DNA from: Ilyomonas sp965199845
Lineage (GTDB): Bacteria > Bacteroidota > Bacteroidia > Chitinophagales > Chitinophagaceae
DNA length: 64,000 bases
Direction of reading: 5' to 3'
NCBI GenBank assembly: GCA_965199845.1
Contig: CBDATZ010000058.1
Span: forward strand, 62,001-126,000
Part shown: positions 39,403 to 46,355 of the stretch, in pieces
Numbering within the stretch: position 1 is the first letter of the stretch
How the letters are laid out: each line of letters starts with the position of its first letter
Position numbers and translations under genes: made by a program
Notes under the pieces: generated by a model
Databases searched by the model: none
What the model was told of the DNA's origin: nothing
The model's input: the letters and a program-made list of their open reading frames with translations, nothing else

Positions 39403-39942
39403 TCAGCAACCGCCTTTGCGAGGGGCACGTTTATAAATTATTTTACTATCTCGTTCTACATAGTCGCCCCATACTATTGGATATGAATACTTGGGCGCGT
39501 GCGATACGGCATGGCTTTTTATAATTATTTTGTCGTTAACTTTTAGGCTATGCAATTGCTCAAGTTGAGACTTTTCCGGTTCAAATTTTACAATATAATC
39601 GTCACCATTAATTCTAACCATCACTCCAAAACCTAATCTTGAGCCTGGCGGAAGAGAAAGAGAGGTTACAACAGCCACCATATTGGTTAAAGCATTTATT
39701 TGCTTCCTTATTTTAGCTTCAGCGGCATACACTTTTTTACCTGCGGGAGACGCTTCCCATTTTTTATAGTTTATACCATCAGGAGTAGCCTCCCATTTTT
39801 CCCTTTCGGCTTTCATTTCAGCAGCAGAGAGTGGCTTTGGGGTTGATTTTTTAGGAGTTTCATTTTTGATTTCGCGATTGGCAAATACCAGTCCGCCTAT
39901 TACAACCAGCGGTAAGATCAGCGCATAAATAACTTTTTTCAT
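39403..39942 (-). CDS. Hypothetical exported protein
   Basis: 179 residues with an N-terminal membrane anchor or signal (VIYALILPLVVIGGLVFA). A charged region contains a duplicated phrase (KWEATPDGINYKKWEASPAGKK), then an about 90-residue domain (VVTSLSLPPGSRLGFGVMVR to IVWGDYVERDSKIIYK) of predicted beta-strands. No family is recognised. Divergently transcribed from the membrane-anchored wHTH gene 181 bp away. It does not abut an attC-like box and is probably a normal chromosomal gene. Confidence 0.75.
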   Translation of the reverse strand: MKKVIYALILPLVVIGGLVFANREIKNETPKKSTPKPLSAAEMKAEREKWEATPDGINYKKWEASPAGKKVYAAEAKIRKQINALTNMVAVVTSLSLPPGSRLGFGVMVRINGDDYIVKFEPEKSQLEQLHSLKVNDKIIIKSHAVSHAPKYSYPIVWGDYVERDSKIIYKRAPRKGGC

Positions 39943-40123
39943 ATTTGTGTAGGTTTAATTAAGATAGATATATCTCCTGATAAATCAGGTCCGTTTAAGG
40001 CATTTCTTTTATTTTTCATATCCTTTTAAAGTTGGTGCAACAAAAATACGTTGACGGTGTTCAGGTGAAGGAACCTGGATTGTAAATTAATAGTGTAAAC
40101 TTTGTAAATAATTTCTTGACATT

Positions 40124-41014
40124 ATGCTTGTTAGAAGAAATCTGTTGCCAGTCAAACGAAAGCACCTGGGAGGATTATTACTACTCACGTTTATCTCTGT
40201 AATCTGCGTGGCTTTCAGTATGACCGGCAATGATGATTTTGACTTTGCCAGGAGGGAAATTTTGCTTCGCCGGATTGGACATGAAATACTCCTTCAGTCG
40301 GGCGACAGTACATCACGGGTACTACCGGTAAAAAAGATCGCCGGAAATGAATACCAGATCAGTTTTGAGAATGCATTTACTTTTCAACCCGAATTTCTGG
40401 TGAATATTACCCAGCGTTTGTTAGCCAAAGACCCGCTCGCAAGTGATTACGTTGTTAATGTACTTAACTGTGCCAATGCTGGTGTAGCCTATGGATATGC
40501 TATATCAAAAAATAAGAAAGATGATATTATAGCTTGTATAGGAAGAAGGCAACCCAAAGCGTGTTATCTGATTAATATTATATTCAAACCGACAGGAATA
40601 GTTACAGTAAAGAATGGATATCTTCTGGGCAGCCTGGTAGTTTTAGCATTTGTCGGATTTACTTTTTTAAGACCTGTTAAGACGCGGAAGCCCTTACCCG
40701 GTAGTCAGCATACTGGTATATTCACTTTGGGATCAATGTCGTTCGACACGGAGACCCGTAAACTCATGATAAATGGAAAGACCATAGACCTGACCAAAAC
40801 TGAAACCCGTGTACTACACATTTTCGCGTTGTCTCCTAACGAGGCTATAGAGCGAAACCGGCTACAAAAAGAGATATGGGAAGATGAAGGTGTTATTGTA
40901 GGCCGCAGTCTGGATATGTTCATTTCAAAACTTAGAAAAAAATTGGAATTCGATCCGAATATTAAGATTGTTGTTATACGCGGCAAAGGATATAAGCTTG
41001 AAATTAGCGCTTAA
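40124..41014 (+). CDS. Membrane-anchored winged-helix regulator
   Basis: 296 residues: a membrane helix at about 16-36 (LGGLLLLTFISVICVAF), a periplasmic domain (about 37-165, REILLRRIGHEILLQSGDS), a second helix at about 168-186 (YLLGSLVVLAFVGFTFL), then an OmpR-type winged helix at about 200-296. The last carries GSMSFDTETRKLMINGKTI, LTKTETRVLHIF, RSLDMFISKLRKKL and VVIRGKGYKL. This is a one-component transmembrane regulator with reversed ToxR-like topology, seen in Bacteroidota. Its target is unknown; the divergent hypothetical gene is the nearest candidate. Confidence 0.88.
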   Translation: MLVRRNLLPVKRKHLGGLLLLTFISVICVAFSMTGNDDFDFARREILLRRIGHEILLQSGDSTSRVLPVKKIAGNEYQISFENAFTFQPEFLVNITQRLLAKDPLASDYVVNVLNCANAGVAYGYAISKNKKDDIIACIGRRQPKACYLINIIFKPTGIVTVKNGYLLGSLVVLAFVGFTFLRPVKTRKPLPGSQHTGIFTLGSMSFDTETRKLMINGKTIDLTKTETRVLHIFALSPNEAIERNRLQKEIWEDEGVIVGRSLDMFISKLRKKLEFDPNIKIVVIRGKGYKLEISA

Positions 41015-41360
41015 GAAAATCTTCCCGCTCCGAACTGATGTTATTGGAATTCAATTTGGCATTTGTAAAAACTCTATAGTGAGCTACTAATGTGGTATAT
41101 CATTAAAAGAATAATCCTTCATTCGCAAAGTGTACTTAATTTCGGGGTGGCTTCTCTGCAAAATCTCCTGAAAGGGACTTTGCGTTTACCCAAAAGCTGG
41201 TAATTTGTATTTCACTGTCCGTTTAATTATCTTTTATTATTGAGCAAGTTTACCACAAAAAAAGTAAGTCCGGTTGTCGATGCCGAAAAACTGTTGCCTT
41301 AGTTAAAGTCCACCGAGCAAAAAAACTGCAAATTTACGCAGACGGTTCGTTTTTTACAGT
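41015..41360. other. Intergenic stretch entering the cassette array
   Basis: No gene. It contains TGTCGATGCCGAAAAA near 41277, which also occurs at 39287, suggesting a shared fragment of a decayed spacer. The attC-like series begins at 41361. Confidence 0.4.
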
Positions 41361-41495
41361 GGCAGGCAACGGTTGCGGCTTGCCGAAGTAGCAGCGTTTT
41401 TGTTCCTGCGTTCAAATCTAATACAAAAGCTCAACAGAAACAATTTGCTGATTGATTTGAGTCAGCCACTATTTTGGCAAGCACTTGTTAAGCGC
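41361..41495 (-). other. attC-like site 2
   Basis: Left box GGCAGGCAAC (41361-41370), right box GTTAAGCGC (41487-41495). Inner arms GCTTGCC (41379-) and GGCAAGC (near 41476) pair perfectly; GTAG and CTAT extend them. This site with the following short cassette is repeated at 41979-42257. Confidence 0.6.
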
Positions 41496-41639
41496 AGACT
41501 TTATGTTGGCAACGTGAAGTTGCCAACATAAGCAACACCAGACAAAAGAGTTTTGCAAAATAAATCGCTGGCTTGGAAGAATCAAACTGAAAGAACTAAA
41601 CAAAATAACGACTGACTGTTACTAAAAGTTGCGCTTAAC
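41487..41639. other. ORF-less cassette
   Basis: A unit of about 150 bp bounded by GTTAAGCGC and its exact reverse complement GCGCTTAAC. It contains no start-to-stop frame of note. A near copy occupies 42105-42257. Gene-less cassettes of this size occur in known integron arrays. Confidence 0.5.
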
Positions 41640-41833
41640 GACCGGGCTTTACGCCCGGCACAGCGGATGTAATCCGCCGGCTTGGAACGGAAGCCGAAAG
41701 TAGCACAAAAGAAACAAACAAGAACCAATGTTCAGCCGCGTTCCGTCGAGCCACGAACCAAAGATGGAAAGAGAACTGAAGTAGCGGCTGGCAAGTGTCA
41801 GCCGGGCTGGCGTAAAGCCATTTGTTGCCTGCC
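41631..41833 (-). other. attC-like site 3
   Basis: Left box GCGCTTAAC (41631-41639), right box GTTGCCTGCC (41824-41833). Arms GGCTTTACGCC (41645-) and GGCGTAAAGCC (41809-41819) pair over 11 bp. Short plus- and minus-strand ORFs across it are not genes. Confidence 0.6.
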
Positions 41834-41978
41834 TGCTTTATTGTGTCACCACAACAAACCTGCGCCGGCAACACAATACAAAACAGCTTTACAAACAAAC
41901 GTTAATGCTTAGCACTTCTTAGGTAAAGCAACTGGAAACAAAAGAACAAACAACTCTGAAATGAAACCAGTTAAAAGT

Positions 41979-42113
41979 GGCAGGCAACGATCACTGCTTG
42001 CCGAAGTAGCGGCGTTTTTGTTCCTGCGTTCAAATCTAATACAAAAGTTCAACAGAGTTGATTTGCTGACTAAATTCCGTCAGCCGCTATTTTGGCAAGC
42101 ACCTGTTAAGCGC
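41979..42113 (-). other. attC-like site 4
   Basis: Left box GGCAGGCAAC (41979-41988) is the exact reverse complement of GTTGCCTGCC at 41824, the other end of the same ORF-less cassette. Right box GTTAAGCGC (42105-42113). Arms GCTTGCC and GGCAAGC as in site 2. Confidence 0.6.
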
Positions 42114-42258
42114 AGACTTTATGTTGGCAATGTGAAGTTGCCAACAGAAGTTACACCAGACAAAAGAGTTTTGCAAAATAAAGCGCTGGCTTGGAAGAAT
42201 CCTGATGAAAGAACTAAACAAAATAACGACTGGCTGTTACTAAAAGTTGCGCTTAACG
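41979..42258. repeat. Direct repeat, copy 2
   Basis: Second copy of the about 280 bp unit at 41361-41640, including an attC-like site and a cassette bounded by GTTAAGCGC (42105) and GCGCTTAAC (42249-42257). Confidence 0.85.
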
Positions 42259-42419
42259 GCTCGCTGCTTGCTGAACGTAGCGGATATAGCGAAGTGTTAG
42301 CTTGGTTAAAGATATACCGTTTCATAGAATTACTGCTGCTGAATGACTTGAGTCAGCCGCTAGGGCAGCAAGCATCTATGTAAAAGCGGTAATTTGAGAG
42401 TGACTTAAATTCATAAGAT

Positions 42420-43475
42420 ATGAATACTCAAACTACCGCCTCTCCAAAGTTATTTATTGGCATGGACGTGCACAAGAAAAGCTGGACCTGCCACTTCAAA
42501 ACAGACCTCTTTGATCACAAAACGATTACCATGCCTTCTGATCCTGATTGTCTGATTGATTATGTGCAGAAGCATTTCTCAGACCATCAGGTTACCTGTT
42601 GCTATGAAGCCGGTTGCTGCGGCTACTGGATTGCAAGGAAGCTGCAGCAATTAAAGTGGAAGGTACTTGTCGTAAACCCGGCCGATGTGCCCCGAACAAG
42701 TAAGCAGGGCTGGCAGAAGACAGACAAGATCGACTGTCGTAACCTCTGTCAGCAGCTGCAGCACAACAACCTTCACTCCATCGGTATTCCTGAAGAAGAA
42801 AGGGAAGGACTTAGAAGTTTGCTCAGGCGAAGAAACCACCTGGTCCGACAACTGAGAGCTACAAAAAATCATATCAAAAGCCAGTTGCTTTACTATGGCA
42901 TCAAAGTCCCGGAAGAATATGACAACCCAAACTGGAGTCATCAAATGAAGGACTGGCTGCATAATCTGGAATGGAAGTTCTCTACTGCTTCACTGGCTCT
43001 CAGTAGCCGACTTAAACAGCTTCACTTCTTATGGTATGAGGAGTTAGATATCAGCACTGCTTTGAGAGCCTACTGCAGAAAGCATTATAAGAAAGACTAT
43101 TACCTGCTCAAAAGCGTTCCAGGCATTGGTGGCATCACTGCTACGGCTATCCTTTCTGAGCTGGGTGATCTGCGCAGGTTTACACGTCTCGATGAACTGG
43201 CTTCGCTGGTAGGGCTTGTGCCGGGTATTCATCAAAGCAGTGACAGAGAGACTTGCTTGGGACTTACCAGGCGCAGTAACCGTTACCTGAGAAGTCTGCT
43301 GGTCGAAGCCTCGTGGGTGGCAGTGAGAAGTGATATGGCACTACAGGCTTACTACAGAAAACATGCAGCCAAAGAACCAAACAAAGCTATCATTAAAGTA
43401 GCCCATAAGCTGCTGAGCCGCATCAGGTCTGTGGTCATCACAGGGGTGCCGTATCAGACAGGGCTGGTAAAATAA
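42420..43475 (+). CDS. IS1111-group transposase (DEDD, IS110 family)
   Basis: 351 residues, intact. The RuvC-like DEDD domain has FIGMDVHKKSWTCHF (about residues 12-26), CYEAGCCGYWIARKL (about 60) and KTDKIDCRNLCQQL (about 100). The C-terminal Transposase_20 domain has LKSVPGIGGITATAILSELG (about 225) and GLVPGIHQSS, with LTRRSNRYLRSLLVEASW, the conserved Ser region. This enzyme family inserts DNA guided by an RNA encoded in the element. It is the only complete IS110/IS1111 transposase with both ends clearly visible here. Confidence 0.93.
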   Translation: MNTQTTASPKLFIGMDVHKKSWTCHFKTDLFDHKTITMPSDPDCLIDYVQKHFSDHQVTCCYEAGCCGYWIARKLQQLKWKVLVVNPADVPRTSKQGWQKTDKIDCRNLCQQLQHNNLHSIGIPEEEREGLRSLLRRRNHLVRQLRATKNHIKSQLLYYGIKVPEEYDNPNWSHQMKDWLHNLEWKFSTASLALSSRLKQLHFLWYEELDISTALRAYCRKHYKKDYYLLKSVPGIGGITATAILSELGDLRRFTRLDELASLVGLVPGIHQSSDRETCLGLTRRSNRYLRSLLVEASWVAVRSDMALQAYYRKHAAKEPNKAIIKVAHKLLSRIRSVVITGVPYQTGLVK

Positions 43476-43688
43476 TTTTATTGATTCACTTTATTTAAGC
43501 TCATTACATAAGCATAAGATGGGAACAGACTGCAAAACAAAAGCAGCAGCGATACTTCGACTGCAAACGGCAAGCTGGCAGCTGTTCTTTTTTACACTAA
43601 GATAGATGCAGGTAGCAGCTTCCCTTACCGGAAGCAGGACTACAAATAGGATGCGGAGCTGAATAAATAAAAACGAAGAAAGAATAAC

Positions 43689-43766
43689 CGCTGTGGATTT
43701 GTATGATTGTAACAACGGCAGAACAGAACACGCCGGTAAAACGTACAATCATACAAATCCACAGCG
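43689..43766 (+). ncRNA. Long perfect inverted repeat downstream of the IS1111 transposase
   Basis: A 23-bp perfect inverted repeat (43689-43711 and 43744-43766; arm starts CGCTGTGGATTTG) with a 32-base loop. It lies inside the IS1111 element, between the transposase stop (43475) and the right inverted repeat. In IS1111 elements the guide (seek/bridge) RNA is encoded in this downstream end, so the hairpin may belong to it. It is unusually long for that RNA, so it could also be a separate inserted hairpin. Confidence 0.4.
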
Positions 43767-43860
43767 TACCAAATATCATTATGCACTAACTTTACAACAC
43801 ATATCACTTACCTCTTCCTACCGCTTTACATAGGAGCATTTGTTAGGCGAAGACGTTTTT

Positions 43861-44247
43861 TTACTTTTCCCATTCTTTTAATCTAATGGTGTCAACTGTG
43901 GTGTCTTTGTCAAAATGAACCAGAAGAGTTTTTGTATAGACTGGGTCAATATCACTTCCGAAGTCTTCTTCAATTTTATAACCAATCTCCATTCCACTGT
44001 CTAATGCATATTGTGGTTGTCCGAGTAAATTAACCACGCTATTTAGGTTCTTTCCTTTAAAATTACGATTCTTAATAAGGTCGTCAACCATATAACTTCT
44101 GTTTGGAAAAGTCATTAAGTCATCTGCTTGCAACCATTTCTCTTTGTCAAACTTTATCTGCTGGTGACAAGAAATAGTTGTCAAGACAGTAACAAGGAGT
44201 ACCGACAGAATTTTAATCAGCAAATAGTTGTCATTTATACTGCTCAT
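43861..44247 (-). CDS. Cassette-encoded lipoprotein, BamE/SmpA-like
   Basis: 128 residues with a lipoprotein signal (VLLVTVLTTISC, Cys about residue 27). The mature part has FPNRSYMVDDLIKNRNFKGK, then LNSVVNLLGQPQYALDSGME, resembling the helix-helix-LG.P pattern of BamE/SmpA-like small lipoproteins, although no exact family is assigned. The stop lies 12 bp from the GTTAGGC box (43842) and the start 48 bp from GCGCCTAAC (44295); these boxes are complementary over 8 bp. It fits a single-gene cassette. Confidence 0.7.
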   Translation of the reverse strand: MSSINDNYLLIKILSVLLVTVLTTISCHQQIKFDKEKWLQADDLMTFPNRSYMVDDLIKNRNFKGKNLNSVVNLLGQPQYALDSGMEIGYKIEEDFGSDIDPVYTKTLLVHFDKDTTVDTIRLKEWEK

Positions 44248-44294
44248 TTACATCAAAAGTCAAGAAGATTATAGTAGCAATAGTCATGTTTTTT

Positions 44295-44493
44295 GCGCCT
44301 AACGAACACGGCTTGGCGAAGAACTGGAAATAGAAATTTGTCAGTCCGAACTGCTGCTAAATTTATAAATAAAAGTTCATTGTTATTTCTATTGCCAAAT
44401 TTATAAAGTCAAGCTGATAACAAAAGCTAAATAGTAAAACAAGAGTTGATGTTGAGCTTTGTCAGCCAGTTTTTTGCCAAACCTTTGTTGGCG
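44295..44493 (-). other. attC-like site 6
   Basis: Left box GCGCCTAAC (44295-44303), right box GTTGGCG (44487-44493). Arms GGCTTGGCGAAG and GCCAAACC pair with one mismatch; ACTGG and CCAGT extend the stem. The variable part contains AAAAGCTAAATAG. Confidence 0.62.
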
Positions 44494-44499
44494 GTAGTT

Positions 44500-44826
44500 T
44501 TAGTCCACAAACGTTTCTTGAATAGCATTTTTTACTTTCTCAATTTCTTTATCAATCAAAGGCTCAAAACGCTTTACAATTCGCATTCTGTCAATTGTTC
44601 GTATCTGGTCAATTGCAATCCAACCTTTAGTTGCTTTATGTTTTACCTCTATTCTTGTCGGATAAGGTTTTGAATTGCTTGTTATAGGTGCAATCACAAT
44701 TGTCTGCAAATACTTGTTCATTTCGTTTGGCGATAAGATAACACACGGTCTCGTCTTTTTCATTTCGCTTCCAATTGTTGGGTCAAGATTAACCAACACA
44801 ATGTCATACTGGTTTACTTGCTCCAT
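44500..44826 (-). CDS. mazF: MazF/PemK-type endoribonuclease toxin
   Basis: 108 residues. Family blocks: YDIVLVNLDPTIGSEMKKTRP (about residues 7-27), CVILSPNEMN, IVIAPITSN, IEVKHKATKGWIAIDQIRTIDRMRIV. MazF cleaves mRNA at short sequences when its antitoxin is lost. The start overlaps the antitoxin stop by 13 bp, and the stop is 6 bp from the attC-like box at 44487-44493. Toxin-antitoxin pairs are common passengers that stabilise cassette arrays. Confidence 0.9.
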   Translation of the reverse strand: MEQVNQYDIVLVNLDPTIGSEMKKTRPCVILSPNEMNKYLQTIVIAPITSNSKPYPTRIEVKHKATKGWIAIDQIRTIDRMRIVKRFEPLIDKEIEKVKNAIQETFVD

Positions 44827-45062
44827 TCCTCAAAATTTTCATCTTCAAAAACATCATCTACTAAAAGTTGGTCGTCACCATTTTCGTGCATTTTTTTGAA
44901 TGCTTTGTCCCAACCTTTTCTCGGTTCAGTTTTAGGTTTGAGAATGATATAGCCTTTTTCAAGGATTAATTCAATTTTGTCGTTGATGCTATATTTTTCA
45001 AGGATTGTCTTAGAAAGTCTAATTCCTTTTGAGTTTCCAATGTTTATAACCGAAATTTCCAT
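44814..45062 (-). CDS. mazE: MazE-type (AbrB fold) antitoxin
   Basis: 82 residues with the AbrB/MazE swapped-hairpin start ISVINIGNSKGIRLSKTILE (residues 3-22), then IELILEKGYIILKP. The acidic C-terminal tail (DDQLLVDDVFEDENFEEW) would bind MazF. It overlaps mazF by 13 bp, which couples translation. The pair is normally autoregulated by MazE binding its own promoter in the 95 bp before the box at 45158. Confidence 0.9.
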   Translation of the reverse strand: MEISVINIGNSKGIRLSKTILEKYSINDKIELILEKGYIILKPKTEPRKGWDKAFKKMHENGDDQLLVDDVFEDENFEEWSK

Positions 45063-45157
45063 ACGTGTCTGTTGTTATTACAAAGTAATTACAAATATAA
45101 GAGACTTCAAATTGTCTGTCAAAAATTTTGATTGAAGGTAGGTCGCTGCAAAATTAT

Positions 45158-45357
45158 CGCTAACGGATAGGGCTTGCTGCTGTGCTGGGATATTTGAAAA
45201 ACGTCAGCCGACAACTGAAGCCCAAAAATGATTTATAAGTTGAAGATATGAATTAAAGCTAAATTATTAACGTCCTGCCGAAACCGAAGCTGATAGCGAA
45301 CTGCAGCCGATGTTTCAACGTCCCGCCCCGATAACGCCAAACCCCATGTTACATGCC
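45158..45357 (-). other. attC-like site 7
   Basis: Left box CGCTAAC (45158-45164), right box GTTACATGCC (45348-45357). The interior has ACGTCAGCCGACAACTGAAG, AAAGCTAAATTATT and AACGTCCTGCCGAA, shared with sites 9 and 10. Arms (AGGGCTTG.. and GCCAAACC..) are only partly complementary. Confidence 0.55.
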
Positions 45358-45397
45358 GGCTTTTCCTACCCACAGACTGCTGTGGCAAATACATTTG

Positions 45398-45790
45398 TCA
45401 CCTTGCTTTGTAAACAATTGTCACGCCATCAACTTTATTCTCTTGGATAAATGTCCTAAGTTTTTGGTCAAAGTCAATTTGTAGTGTGTCATTACTAAGC
45501 CAATTAAAATTAATTGATGCAGAGTCAAGTCCGCTCACTCCATGATTTCTGTCAACAGTAAACGTATTGCCTAATTCTTTGCCTGAAAGCTTAGTGTCAT
45601 AGTCAAGAACAGATACTTGCAATGATAAGTCTACTGTAGCATTACCGTCATTTTGTAGTAAAACTGCTTTTTTAGTTTTGTCAGAGTTTGCTGCAGCTTT
45701 AACTAATGTCGCGTGAGGTTCACCAAACATGTCAAAACAAGAAGCTAAAGTAATTGTCAAAATAAATATGGTCAATGTGAATTTAAGCAT
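45398..45790 (-). CDS. Cassette-encoded lipoprotein, unknown function
   Basis: 130 residues with a lipoprotein signal (LTIFILTITLASC, Cys about residue 18). The mature domain has KKAVLLQNDGNATVDLSLQV, YDTKLSGKELGNTF and WLSNDTLQIDFDQK, a beta-rich pattern seen in hypothetical proteins of several bacterial phyla. Function unknown. It is the only gene in a cassette bounded by GTTACATGCC (45348) and its exact complement GGCATGTAAC (45806-45815). Confidence 0.75.
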   Translation of the reverse strand: MLKFTLTIFILTITLASCFDMFGEPHATLVKAAANSDKTKKAVLLQNDGNATVDLSLQVSVLDYDTKLSGKELGNTFTVDRNHGVSGLDSASINFNWLSNDTLQIDFDQKLRTFIQENKVDGVTIVYKAR

Positions 45791-45805
45791 GTGTCAAAAT
45801 AAGCT

Positions 45806-45936
45806 GGCATGTAACGGCTTGCTGAACGTAGCGGGAGCAGCATTCCGTCAGCTCAAATGTAGAGATAAAGATTAAAAACGAACTACTGCTGAATGGCTTG
45901 TGTCAGCCGCTATGGCAGCAAGCATGTGTTAGGCGC
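45806..45936 (-). other. attC-like site 8
   Basis: Left box GGCATGTAAC (45806-45815), right box GTTAGGCGC (45928-45936). Arms GCTTGCTG (from 45818) and CAGCAAGC pair perfectly; GTAGCGG and CCGCTA pair as a second stem. This is the clearest uninterrupted short site in the window. Confidence 0.65.
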
Positions 45937-45937
45937 A

Positions 45938-46330
45938 TTAGGGAATCGGTTTAATTGTTGTCGCATATGGGTCGAACGAAAGGTGATTCCTTTTTAGTAA
46001 ATCTTTATTTGGAATCGTCCAGCCGAAGTCAGCTTGATTTGTATCAGAAAACATAACTTGATATAGTTCACCATTTTTAAAGAAATCTTTCGCATACATT
46101 TCTGGGCAAGTAATCACAATTCCTATGTTCTTGTTGTTGTATATTAAGCCTTCGATGTTGGTTATTTCAAACTCTACAACTATTCCCCAAGCTATAGTCC
46201 CACAATGCGGTGTTAGTTGTATTTGTCCAGTAATTTTACCTGTTAATTGAAATTGTTTTCCACGAACAGAATCTGTCTGACCGTAAGCAAATAGTCCACA
46301 TAATAAAGAAACGATTATTGTAAAAGTCTG
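45938..46330 (-). pseudogene. Secreted hypothetical protein lacking its start codon
   Basis: The minus strand encodes a signal-like start (TIIVSLLCGLFAYGQTDSV) and a domain with FQLTGKITGQIQLTPHCGTI, AWGIVVEFEITNIEGLIYNN and VITCPEMYAKDFFKN, ending KPIP at 45938. A stop lies just upstream and no ATG, GTG or TTG is available before the signal peptide, so the first codons have been lost. The stop is 1 bp from the GTTAGGCGC box. The gene end next to the GCGCTTAAC box at 46343 seems truncated. Family unknown. Confidence 0.6.
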
Positions 46331-46355
46331 TTATCAAAAGTTGCGCTTAACGGGA

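Larger units (their letters stand above)
41361..41640. repeat. Direct repeat, copy 1 (site plus ORF-less cassette)
   Basis: About 280 bp, closely similar by eye to 41979-42258: both begin GTGGCAGGCAACG and end CTAAAAGTTGCGCTTAACG. Differences are scattered substitutions. The region carries an attC-like site followed by a gene-free cassette. Confidence 0.85.
42376..43833 (+). mobile_element. IS1111-group (IS110 family) insertion sequence in an attC-like site
   Basis: Bounded by near-perfect subterminal inverted repeats CTATGTAAAAGCGGTA (42376-) and TACCGCTTTACATAG (43819-43833), which differ by one extra A. It carries one intact transposase gene. The insertion lies a few bases from the GTT box of an attC-like site. 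IS1111-attC elements are an established group that insert into integron attC sites, which fits this placement. Confidence 0.8.
42249..43848 (-). other. attC-like site 5, interrupted by an IS1111 element
   Basis: The left part is GCGCTTAAC, then the arms CTGCTTGCTG and GTAGCGG, a variable part, and CCGCTA..GCAGCAAGCAT up to 42375. The right box GTTAGGC lies at 43842-43848. Removing 42376-43833 brings GCAGCAAGCAT next to the box, as in the uninterrupted site 8 (GCAGCAAGCATGTGTTAGGC). Confidence 0.7.

Noticed and set aside
43689..43766. Simple transcription terminator
   Set aside because: The stem is long and perfect but is not followed by a T-run on either strand.
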